DNA of 64,000 nucleotides from Ectocarpus siliculosus (taxonomy: Eukaryota > Sar > Phaeophyceae > Ectocarpales > Ectocarpaceae), in the NCBI GenBank assembly GCA_000310025.1, contig FN649759.1, forward strand, positions 640,964 through 704,963, in the 5' to 3' direction. The notes under the pieces are model-generated. The model searched no databases and had not been told where the DNA came from. It worked only from the letters and a program-made list of their open reading frames with translations. Position 1 is the stretch's first letter. Each line of letters starts with the position of its first letter. Of the stretch, positions 22,758-34,600 are shown piece by piece. The position numbers were made by a program, and so were the translations under genes.

Positions 22758-25700
22758 TCAAGCGCTCCTGCCCTCCTCTGCCGCCGCCGCCGCCGCGAGC
22801 TCCGCCTTTTTCGCGGCCTTCTCCGCCTGCGCGGCTTCCAGCACCTCGAACGCCGCCATCACCCTTGCAAACCTCCCCCCTCCCATTACATCACTGCCGA
22901 GAATCTCTACCAAACCCTCCTTTGCCGACGCCACCGCCCCCTCGCTGGTGCTTATGCCTCCCCTAGCCAGGTCCTCTAGGATTTCCGCTGCCTTGTCGTC
23001 CCTCCCGACCGCCGCCACCGCCGAAAACGCCGCCAGCGAGCACAGCTGGTCGCCCTTAATCCCGTCCTTCTTCATGCCTTCCAGCAGCCGGAGAGCGGCG
23101 GCGTCGTCGACTGCCGCGCGGCACGCCTGGAGGGCGCCACGGTAGCTGTAGCGGCATGGCTTGAGGCGACGGTTGCGGTGGCTGGCGGCGCGCATGGCAT
23201 CGAGGAGGGCGACGGCGGGGTCGACCTGGCCGGCCCTGCCGCAGGCCTCGATGGCGTTGTTGTAGCTCCATCGGTCTGGGGGAGCGTCCGGGAACGTCCC
23301 TGGCGGTTGATGTTGTGCCGCCAAAAGGATGAACGGTCAACACGAACACACGGCAGGTACGGTGACAGCAATTCGTGAATCAAGCGAAAATGGATATTAC
23401 CACCCTCAAAAGAACAAAAAAATTGTGGAGGACTAGCACGGTTGCCCGAGAAAAACGCAACCCTGAATTCATGCATGACACGACGGCAAACACATTGCGA
23501 TGCGAGTGATAACCAAGTAGCACGCACCCATGAACGGATCAGATGTAAACACCTTGTGATGCTAGTGAGAAGCATTCAACAGCAACCGATTGAGCGTGAG
23601 CAGTCAGCTGTTCTTCACGCGACTGCACCAGAACCCCGGCTGTCGACCCCGCGATCGGGGGGCAAGGTTGGTGACAGAAAAACAAGTATGTGCCATTACA
23701 ACCATTCCTCAAGCGGTACAACTCAACACCTCCAGCACCTGACTCCTTCCGCAAGAAAAACCGTATTCTAGGATTTAGACGAACGACCCGCAGTCGAGGT
23801 TAAGCCCGGAGAACCGCACAACAACACACGAGAACCGCCACCACAAAACGGAACGATTTCCTCCGCTCTGAACCCCCCCCCGCCCATATCCCAGGTTTAG
23901 GCCGGAGAACCGTCCAACAACACACGAGAACCGCCACCACAAAACGGAACGGTTTCCTCCGCTCTGAACCCCCCCCCGCCCATACCCCACCTGATCGCTG
24001 CTCGTCCAGAACCGTTATCGCCGTCTTCCAGTCCCCGACCTTCGCTAACCCCTGCAGCACGTGGTTGAAACCCTGCGTGTTCGGCTTAAGCCCAGCCTTC
24101 GGCACGTCCACCTTTAGGGTCCTCAGAGCCTCCTTCGGGTCGCCGGCCATGGCGCTGCCCAGCACCACCGCGTTGTAGCACTCCAGCGTTGGCCGATGGG
24201 CCTCGTCCGTGGCGCCGTTGTCGAGCTCCACGATCAGCGCGCGGGCGCGAACGCCCTGCCCCGCCCGGGCGCAAGCGTTTGCGGCGGCGGCGTAGGCCTC
24301 CGGCGGCGGAAGCCTTCCCCCTCTCGCCATCCGGATGTCCGTGAGCCAGTCCGTGGCTTGTTCCCAGGCGCCCTCCGTCACGCACGCCGAGATGGCGGAG
24401 GTGAGGACGTCGGCCATGGCGCTTGCGCTCGGTGTGGGGTCTAGCTCTCGGACCTGATTTTGTCGGGGTGGAACAAGGGGGGGGGGGGGGGGGGGNNNNN
24501 NNNNNNNNNNNNNNNNNNNNNNNNNNNNNNNNNNNNNNNNNNNNNNNNNNNNNNNNNNNNNNNNNNNNNNNNNNNNNNNNNNNNNNNNNNNNNNNGGGGA
24601 GAAAGATTTTGGGGGGGGGGGGAAGGGTTTGGGGGGGGAAATTTTTTTGTTTTTTGTAATTGAAATTTTGGGGAGGAAGTGGGGGGGTTTTTTAAGGGGG
24701 TTTTTTTTTAGGAAGGGGGAAAGGGGGGGGGGGGGGGGTTGGGTGAGGGGGTTGGGGTTGGGGGGGGGGTTTTGTTTTGGGGAGGGTTTTGGGGGGGGGG
24801 AAAAAGGGGGGGGGGGGGGGGGGGGGAGTGGGGGCCCAAGTCGATACAACGAACGGAGCTCTGGCAAGGGGTATCGCGATATGGTCGACTTTCGGCGGCA
24901 GGCCAAGCACAACTCCTGCACACGAGCACCCTCTCCCTGCGTCTCACCATCCGTCCCATCAGTCCTCCTACTAAGTTGGGTTCATCAAGCATCATGCAAC
25001 GCTCTTCTTGTGGCGTCCGTCTACACTTCTTCTCCAAACACACCACAACAACTTTTCTTTCACACTTGCGGGACAACAAGCAGCGCCACCCACCTGCTCA
25101 AGAACCACGCCCGCCTCCTTCGGCGCCCCCTTGCTCCGGCAAGCCTCCATCGCCCCCTTCAGACACACCAGGTCCGGCTCCATCCCTGCCGCGCGCATCT
25201 CCCCCAGCAGCTCGATCGCCCGCCCCGGATTCCTGGCCTTGGCCAGGCCGGACATGACCGCCGCGTAGCTGTAGATGTCGGGGGAGAGGCCCGACCTAGA
25301 CGACATCTCGTCGAGCAGGCGGAGCGCCGCAGGCACCTTGCTTGCCCTCGAGCACGCCGTGATGGCCGCGTTGTAGCTCACCACGGATGGGGTGACCTTG
25401 GGGCCGCCATTGCTGTCGTTGCCAGCGGCGATCATTTCTTCTAGCAGTTCTATTGCTTCTTTCCATCTTTCCGGGGAAAGTTGATGTTTTGGAGGGGAGG
25501 GGGGGGGGGGGCAGCGTTGTTAGCACAAGGCGAAACACACATAACTGGTCAACTACATGGCCCATGTCGTTTTCGCTGGCGTTGACGCTCACTGAGAGGA
25601 GTCCCTGGGGAGGGAATAGGGCTGTCTGTATATATCCGATGTAGACCGTACAGTAGCACCTTAGCGGGAACATTAACATCACTAGTTTGGCGTAACAACT

Positions 25701-27319
25701 TAACTCGCATCCCGCACGCAGAGCCTGTCGCATTCTACGCCATGCATCCCCTCAATAACCTCTTCCCCGTCTCCTATTATGATATACCCACATAAAACTC
25801 CCGTACCTGCCGCCCTTGCTCATGACGTTAATGGCGTGCGTGTAGGTTGCGGCGGTCATGGGCAGCCCGTCGGCCTTAGCCTTGTCAAAGGCCTCCGTCG
25901 CACGTCGCCACATCCGTAACGATGCGAAACCTTCAGGAGAGGCGTGCGGAGGACGGGGGGCGGGGGGGCGAGAGCATGTCATGTGTGGAAAGCCCCAGGC
26001 AGAATCTTGGGTCATGGGTGATGCTGCCGTGGAGGACCTTGCGATCTTCTTGTACACTGCTGTCAGATGGATTAGACTTGAAGAGAAGACATTCATGTTT
26101 GAGCATGAATGTTTAAGGTCGCCGAACTCAACCCTGTATTGGATCGATGGGCTGCATTATGAGATCGTATGCCCGGGGAATGATGGAGTCTTAACACTAC
26201 AGAAGTACCGTTTTTGACGTTGTGTTCACCCCGTTAGGGTCCAATCACCTGATTGCCTTGCGCAGCTTTGGAGACTCTGCTGTTTCCAGTGATTCGTGAA
26301 AGTGTTGCGTTGTGGTAAGTCGCTGCCAACGGGATTTGGGGTTCACAGATGTTTCAGGTTTATGCTATGCATACGACGGTGGCTACGACAGAGGCCAGAC
26401 AGACGCACTTCTCGGCCACAAGCTTACAGTACAGCAGTAGTCCTGCTATCTATCTAGCTCTCGCTTACGCCAGGAGTGGAATGCTGCCTAACTTCGGAGA
26501 AAACCTGTGGCGATAGTGCAGGAGTCCAAGCCATTGCAAATGAAATGGGGCAAATCTGTGGGTTCTTTCCACACTACTATTAGTACCAGCGGCACACACC
26601 CAACTGCATTGGACTTGTGGGTGACACAAGATACCACCCCCCCTGGTACCCATTTTCAATGCTCGATTACTCCACGACGAAGAGGATGTTCAGCTCAAAC
26701 AACGCTCTCGCGCAAAGTTCTCCGCGAGACGATTCTATTGCCACCATATTTCGGCACCGCCATCATTCCTACTGCTGTCGACTAATCGACCTTTGACAAT
26801 CGGTCTGCGGGGTGTGATATCTTGTGTCACGAGTAGCACTGCTGCCGTGGACTCACGTTGCAACTGCTTCTTCAGCTCCGCCACCTTGAGCTGCTGTTTT
26901 CTCTCAATCGTGCCCTCGACCGACGACAAACCCTTTCCCTGCTGCTGCCTTTGAGGCGGTCTTCTTCTGACTCCCGCCGCTGCTGACGGCGGCTTCCGCC
27001 CCTTCCTCCCTGCCGCGCCCGCGGTTGCGCCTACCGCAGCCGGCGAGCCCCCCCCGCCCTCGCACATCAAAATCAAGTTCCCGTTTCCTCTCCTATGCCT
27101 AGTGCTACTACGATCCGCGAGCAACGCAGGCGTGTGACCAGCAGTTTTACTCCCCACAGAAGTGGCAGCGCTGGGACAGCAGTTGCTGCTGCCGCCGCCG
27201 CTGCTACTGCCGGTTTTGGGGTTGGCACCAGCACGCGGGACAAATCCCTCCCCAGTACGAAGGGAAATGAGCGCCATCACTGTGCTCGCTGCCGCAGCAG
27301 CATGGGTTTTCACGAACAT
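22758..27319 (-). CDS. Pentatricopeptide repeat (PPR) protein, probably plastid-targeted
   Basis: Five exons read on the minus strand (27319-26857, 25930-25807, 25466-25094, 24453-23991, 23299-22758) join in phase and give 654 residues. Exon 1 starts with a hydrophobic leader (STVMALISL) ending GEG-FVP, like the signal-peptide/ASAFAP site of secondary plastids, followed by a Ser/Gly/Ala-rich transit-like region. Exons 2-5 code for about eleven PPR units (residues about 175-600) with typical cores such as TYTHAINVMSKGGRWKEAIE, VSYNAAITACSR, YSYAAVMSGLAKA, WSYNNAIEACGRAGQ and YSYRGALQACR. Such proteins bind single RNA strands one base per repeat and act in organelle RNA processing, stability or translation. 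No DYW, E or SMR domain is seen at the C-terminus, which is Ala/Lys-rich. Intron 3 contains the N gap, so an extra exon could be hidden there, although phase closes without one. Confidence 0.88.
23800..23993. repeat. Two tandem copies of a 96-base unit in a PPR intron
   Basis: The unit with gagaaccg, caacaacacacgagaaccgc, aaaacggaac and ctctgaaccccccccc occurs twice, offset by 96 bases (gaacc at 23811 and 23907). The copies are nearly identical. The second ends at the splice donor of exon 4. Confidence 0.9.
24476..24835. other. Assembly gap (N, 24496-24595) with homopolymer-rich flanks
   Basis: One hundred N are flanked by long G runs and G/T runs that look like unreliable consensus, much as at 1-310. 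The gap lies in the third intron of the PPR gene. True length and content are unknown. Confidence 0.95.
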
Positions 27320-28634
27320 GATGATCTACCAAGCTCTTCTCACGCCTCGCAGTGGTGCGTTGACGACACCCTTGACACTCTTGCTCGCCCTGCGCAGTGG
27401 GAACGAGGTATGTAGTGTCTGTGGCACTGCTGGCAGCACTGCCGGCCGCGCGGCACGCTCTGGAATGGAGTTCATAACATGAACGAAGGCCTCATGCCAT
27501 CAATCCCAATCGCGTACCCCCCGAACCGCCGCAGCAAGTTGGCAGTTGGCCGCAGCAAAGCAGCAAGACCGCTGGTGTACAACCAACAGGTCGCCCATCC
27601 ACAAGGTTCCGGCATGCAGATCCATCGATCATGGGGCGTCCATCACACGGTTGCCTTGGGGTTGGCTCTTTGCTCCCGCTCTAGCGAGAGTTTCGGCCCC
27701 ATAGATCCAGCGGTGGTCTACAGCAGCAGAGGCCAGCATCATCGCAGGGCAACAACACCAGAGCTGAGAAGCAGCACCTCTCCCATGCCCCCACCAGGTG
27801 ACTGGGAGCTTCACGTGAATAGTCTATCTTGCCGCCGAATGACTGTAATGGAGGACGTGCATTGGTCGTGGTCGATAGACGGGATAGGGGCCGGTGATGG
27901 TGTTGAACGTCAGGTGTGGGTTGGCAGCTGAACTACGTATGTACATGACCAGCAGTATCTACAGGCGACGAGATACAGGGACCAACCACGAGACAACACA
28001 GCCACAGCCAGGGGGGTTTGCCGGTAAGACGCTTGTACCAGTAGGGTATCTGGGCAACGATCGCCCACGTCCCTATGCCGGCTCAAGCTGTCGAAAGCGT
28101 TGCAGTTGTGTGTGCAACGAGTTGGGAGCAAGTCCGTGCCTACACTATCGTACAGCTCATGATCCACCAACAGCAGCCCGTTGTTGCTGTTGCTGTTGCT
28201 GTTGTACGGGCACTTTTTTGAATCGTCGAGCACATGCACCGTCGCCGCACCCTCGGGAGCGGTGCGCTGCCTTTTACGGTGTAGCTATGCAACTGTCGGT
28301 TCGTTTTTATTCTAGACAGAGAGAAACTGTGTTTCCTGGTGAACTACTGTACCGAGGAAACACCCAGAAATGCGGCAGCCTACTACTTCAGTGCACATGT
28401 GTGATTTTGGTCGTTACAGACTAAATAGACGCCACATGGGCAAGCTCCAACTCCAATTAGGTATTCGAATGATTACTGGCAGAACACCCGGTACGTGACA
28501 ACGGACGTCCAGTTTTCCCCACATTACCACCGCTCGGGCCGATACCAGCAGACACTCAGATCTGCGTCTATTGCCTATAAAACACGCTTGAGGCACAACA
28601 CCCGAACACTTGACCCCGTCGACGCGTTTGGCTC
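27320..28634. other. Region between the divergent PPR and oxidoreductase genes
   Basis: This 1.3 kb stretch separates the PPR gene (minus strand) from the oxidoreductase gene (plus strand), so both promoters should lie here. I cannot point to a TATA box or other element with confidence. A short TTGCTG hexamer run is present at about 28176-28203. No coding sequence is supported. Confidence 0.5.
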
Positions 28635-31600
28635 ATGACACAAGATACGCCCAGCGACAGCTCACAAGTAACGCTCTTCTGCCTGTGGGTCACTACATTG
28701 ACACAACACACACCCATGACCCTCCAACTCATCGCTCCCCACCCCCCCCCCTTGACAAAACGACGCTCAGACTCTCGCAGCGGCACAACCTCAACCCCTT
28801 CCCCTCCAAGAGAACTCATCGAGCGAGAGCGAGAGCGATGGGGACATGGGACCGCGCGAGCCGTCGAGCGCGGGATGGACAACCGAAGTCGCAAGGGTGG
28901 AGGCAGGGGAGGCAGCGCGACAAAGAAATCAGGTGCTAGGAGGCCTAGGGCGAAGGCGGACAGGGGCCGTGGTCCCATGGTATTGTGCTGGAGGATGTAC
29001 AATGTCGAGCTCGGTGTCAAGGTGGACCCTGGGAAGGATTTCTGCGGGGTTTCGGCTGAGGTGAGAAGAGGCGTTTGCGCAACGTTCGGGTGGGGAGGCG
29101 TTGTAAGTAGTGAGGAGAGTCGGTTTTTCTCTTATCTGCGTAGGTGCTACTTGTTTTGTGTGTCCACGCACACCGAGATGTATCATACGTACGGCGCGTC
29201 TCTAGCCCCTGCATGTGCCATGTGTGCCTTGGCGCATCTCCGTATTTTCTGGGGGTTGTCGAGCAAGAGGAAAGTCGTGCTGCCCGGGGTTGTCCTTGTT
29301 AGGGACTCTACAAGCATTGCGGCCGTCCCCCCTCCTTCTCCTCCTCGCACTACCACTGGTATCACGGCAGGACACTGTGCGCTGGTGCCGTTCCTAAGGC
29401 GTTTATTGCCCAACCATCATAAGTTTTCGAGACGCCAAACCTCGGCGTGTTTACCCCAAGATATCGCAAATGCCAAGTCAATCTGTGTCGTGGGCGCGTT
29501 GGGTTGTCGGAATGATGTTTCGGTCCGCAGGAAGCTTTTTTTTCCAGGCATGTCCTAGAGACGTGTTTGCGGTGTCACCACTCTACCAGAGTCAGGTAGA
29601 AGAGGAAAGAGCTTCCAACAGTTGTTGGCACCTTGCATCTGCTGAGGCATCGGCTTCCGAGGTAGAACAGGGCCTTGGGAGTCCCCGTGACTACCCTTAC
29701 CTTGCTTCAGGCTCTCAGACGAGCAGGTGTTGCAACTATTTTGTTCCATAGAAGTACAATGTTGCCATCTTCGCGGCGTTCACCACGTAGCTTGTAGAGC
29801 CGGCAGGAGGGTGGCGACCACCACAACAACCATCAGGACATGCTCCTTGTTTCCCACACCCAACCACTCCTCTGTCCCTTCTCTCCTTCGCATCTCCGTT
29901 TGCGTGGCGATCCGCGTCGCCGCCCCACAGCTCTTGGCGGTGGTCGCTGGCAGGCTAGGGATCAAGGACGAAGGGATGTTGGCCGACACCGACGTGGTGG
30001 TGGCACGCAAGTCGTTCGACGCCAGGACGAAGAAGGTGATTGGCCGGCGTAAGGCATTCTCTACAGTTCAGCCCCTGTGTCTGCTGGGGTTGTTTTTTCT
30101 CGCCATCGTGCCACCATGTTCGTGTTGAACTGTCGGGATAATCTCGTGGCTGTCAAGCAGCAGCACCGTCCTCCGTGTTGTTGCTGCAGTGGTTCTTGAC
30201 TCGACGGAACCTCTACCTTGGATGTGTCGCGAGGAATGCTTGTTGTTCCTATCGGATGCCATTGCGACATATCAACAGTTCTCGTTTGCCGTCGACCCCC
30301 CCCCCCCCCCCTCCCCCCCGGTTCGCCCGACATCACCCCTACGTCAAAACGCCTTCTCGTGGGCAGGATGCAGAGCCGCGCTTCTCCTACACCTTGGATG
30401 TCCGGCTGTCTCCGAAAACGGCGAGAAAACTGCGGCTGAGGACGAAGCAGGTAGGGTGGGTAAACAAGACGAGTCATGGGTAGTTGTTGAGTCCTGCTTC
30501 CCTTCACTACTCGCGTTGTATAGTACAGCAACTGCTACTGTTGCTGCCACGGCGGTACTCTGTCCAACTACACCTTGGTACAGCTGAAACGCACTGGATG
30601 TCGTCATATCCATTTTTTCTGATCGTTGTTTAGTACCGTGCGGTGTACGGTATATATTTTGCGATGTTGACTCCGCTTTTTTTCTGCCATTAGAGTAGGT
30701 GCAGGTGAGTGGAGAGGAAGGGCAGCGAGTTGTATTACCGGGCAGGTGGGCGCATGGGCGACGGCCAAGTTGGTTTTATCGTGGAGAGCATGTTTGCGTT
30801 TTCGCCGACATACCGGACGGACGGCTTTCATCCTATTAATCGTGCGGCTCTCGTGAGTACCTTGTCTCGGTCTCCGTGCTCCCCCCTCTCTTCTACTCTC
30901 TACCTTCTCTCTCTCTCTCTCTCTCGGATGATGTCTATCTCCCCTGTTTCACGTTGTCCCGTTCCCGTTCTTCCTTTTGTGTCCACCTCCATCACCATCG
31001 CCATCACCACAACACCCTCCTCCTGTTCTGTGGGGCATAACTTCTTTCGTTGCCGCTGCTGCTACGACTGCCCTTTTTGCCACTGCCGGTGCTCCTGCTC
31101 TTGAGACCGACAACCCTTCCTCCGTCATTTCAATTCCGAACTCACCTCTCTATTCAGGGCAAGCTGGAGCCCTCGCCGTCGGGCGGACCGCTCTTTCCGG
31201 CCTCCCCCTCCTCCGACTCTTCCGTCTTCTCGGACATCTCCCCGGACATTACCTCCGCGGCAGTGTCTAGGATGGCCGCTCTCTCCGACGCTACTTCGGC
31301 TGCCGTCGCTGCTGAAGCCATCGCCGCCGATGCCGCTGTCGTCGCCGCTGCCGGCGCGGCTGAGGGCGATGTGATGGAGGGAGCGGGGGCGCCGCCGGTG
31401 GCGACGGGGGGGGGTGGGGGGGGGCCTTCGGTTGTGGTTGTCGGGGCCGGGCCTGCTGGTTTGTTCGCCGCGCTGGAGCTGGTGGAGGTCGGCATGAAGC
31501 CCATCATCGTAGAGCGTGGCATGTGAGACGCTCTGCAGGGCGTCGGTAGCCGCTCCGCTGGAGGGAATATTTGTGTCTTGTTTCCTAGTATGGTGTGTGT

Positions 31601-34600
31601 TGATAGGAGGTTGCACGTGAGTTATGGAAAGGCTGTTGCAGTGGCTTCTCTTTCTTTCTTTTTGAGCCCCGCATGGCGAACCTCTGGCCTACTTGCTGCT
31701 GTTTTATTGTTTTTTTTCATTGCAAACCGTCATTGTGTTGTCTGTTGGACATTGTTGCCATAATTGCTTTCGTCTCTGTCTCATACCCCCAACGCTCATC
31801 AACCACAGTGCCAAAATTTCGAAAAAAAATGTTATTCTTTGGTTCGATCGATCACTCCAAACGTCAGGCCGGTTGAAAGAAGGGGCCGGGAGATAGGGGC
31901 GTTGTTCCATAGGCGCATCTTAAACCCAGACAGCAACTTGTGCTACGGAGAGGGCGGCGCTGGGACGTGGAGTGACGGCAAGCTCACCACCAGGATTGGC
32001 AGGAACAGCGAGAACGTCAGGAAGGTGACATGCTGCAGTCGCCGCGCCTGAGTTGTATGTTGCATGAGGCTATGGTCGGGGCTGTCTTTAGTGATCGCAT
32101 TCTACCGTGCTCCTCGGCTTCGATAGACGACGTTTTTTCTTGTCGGATACGTGTTATGTTGCTACCTTCTACCTTCTGGAAGACTTGTATTATTTCTTTG
32201 TTTTCCTACCTTTGACGTCCCCCCTGGAGTTGGAGGGAGCACAACTGCCCCCAAGCGTTTTCTCGGCAGTGAAGAAGGAAAACGCGTGGGGTGAACAGCG
32301 TCATTTCAGATGGCTCTTTTTCTTTTTTGTCTGTCTCTTGCGTGCCTCGTCCCACCGAATGACGATTAAACTCGACCTATTTCAGCCGGTCTGGTTGGTG
32401 AAGTACGTCTCACTGTTTTGGTTCACATTTGTTTTGTTTTTTGTTTTCCAGGGTCCCCGTTGACCACATGAACCTCGAGTTGACGGGTTTCCCCGACAGT
32501 CCATGGAAGCATCTCATGCTGGCTGGAACCCAGAGGTGTCCGTTACACGGCGTACGGCAACAAAACACGTAGCTCAGGAGATCAAAAACACGGGGCACGC
32601 CACTGCTACCGCTCTGTCGACGAAAACACGCGCCAATGGCGTGCCCGCGCGTGTGTGTTGGATTCACGTTTGCGCCCGTCGTCTTTCATTCTCCACGGAC
32701 CGCTTTGCTTGCCTGCCTTCCAAGGTGCTGGAGACACTGGTGGCTCACGGCGCGCCCGAGCGTATCCTTGTGGACGGCAAGCCTCACCTTGGCACCGATA
32801 GGTGATTTTTGTGTTCTCTCTCGTGTCTTTTGCTCCGCGCTTGTTGATAGGCTTGGCTCTGAATGTGACATACTTGTAGGTTGTCGGGGTTCGTCGTCAC
32901 ACGACGTGGCGAAGTCAGGACGCTGTGCATATGCGGCAGACTTGCCAGCATGTTGTGGCGGATGATACGTCCGAGGTTGTGATTCGTAGCGCATACAGGA
33001 CGGCGGCAGGACGGCGGCGGGTTTGTCGGAGGCCGGTTGGGAAGACGGGCCCATCTCGGTGTTTTGTCGCCCTATACGTATGGACATTGAATGCGGATGG
33101 TGAGGTAGAGACATACGATTGTCTCGGCGCAGCTGCTTCTTTCTTGGAGTGCAAGAGCTGCTGTGTACCTTTGTCTTGGCCAGCCCTTTAGGTCCACTGA
33201 TACAGCAGCAACAGCAGCAGTTGCTTGCTTGAAGTGACACATTTACCGTCCCGGCTACGGTACCTCGAGACGTGTGTGCGGTCGAAAGGCACCAACAGCA
33301 GTTTCTCGCGGACTTGAAGTATTACACGCTTGACCCCACCACTACCTAGAAACAGGTGTGCGGTTGAATGGCACCAATCTACCACGTTTGCTACAACATC
33401 ACCACGAGAGCTTATCCCACAATGTTAAACGCTCTCCCACCCCCCAGGCTGGTCCGAATCCTTCGGGACATGCGAGCCTTCCTTATCGAGAGAGGGGCCA
33501 CGTTCCGCTTCGACACCAAGGTTGAGGCTTTGCTCACCAGAGGCGGCGGCGACAGGGGGGCAATTAGCGGTCTCAAGCTCGCGGACGGGAGTGAGATTCT
33601 TGCCGACAGGTGCGTTACACGTAGGGACCGTAGGGACCGGGGTTGCTTGCCTCTTCTCCACCAGTTGAGATTTGGACGGTAGTGTTCTAGCGCATGACGG
33701 GTCTAAGCGGATGTGACGTAGCACTCAAGGATTCTCCTTTGGTGCACCTTCTTTTATCTTGCCAACACCGTTTGATGTTGCATCTGTTTTGGAATATTGG
33801 TTCCTTACTGCTACAATACGGGATCACTCACCGTATTTTTCATCGCTCAGGGAAGGGGTAGGGGGAGGCGTACGTAACCCCTGTGTTCGCGTTTGTTTCT
33901 CTGTGCCGACTTTGCGTGCAAGTTCGGGGTGGCAGGGTCCTTTACGTGGCCAAAAGTCAAAAGGGAGCGGCTACCATTGCCCTCATCGGGCTACCGAGTT
34001 CGAGGGCCACGCGCATGCTTACGATATGTAATTGGATTTCAGCAACAGCGCCAAGGTAGACAAGTCCCGATGGGCCCTGGCGAAATACTTGTGTAAATTC
34101 CGAATGCTGATGCTATGCGTATTCCTGGATTGACGCTGATCCTATTGCGTATTCCTGTATTGATGCTGATGCTGATGGTATTGCGTGGTATTGGCTAATT
34201 GTACAACGAATAGGGTTATCCTGGCCGTTGGCCACAGCGCGAGGCCCCTGTACGAGAGGCTGCTAGACTCCGGAGTGAGCCTTGAAGCCAAGGGCATCGC
34301 GGTCGGGTTCCGAATCGAGCACCCACAGGTGAAATGTCGGTGGATACCTGTGCGTGGGTGATGTTCTACGGTGTTTTGGATTCGTTCGACGTCCGAAAGG
34401 ATACCCCCTACGGAATGGTATTTTGTTTTCCTGGTAGAGTGATTTCCTTCTCTTTGTTTTCTTTGACACGCTTTGCACCTGACGGTCAACCACGGTGTAG
34501 ATTGCTCGCCACATGCTACATGCCACATGCATCATGATACATGCTACATGCTGCGTGCTACATGCTACATGCTACATGCTACATGCTACATGCTACATGC

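Noticed and set aside
30700-30855. Possible extra exon of the oxidoreductase between exons 3 and 4
   Set aside because: Exons 3 and 4 join in phase without it and the stretch has no similarity to the family.
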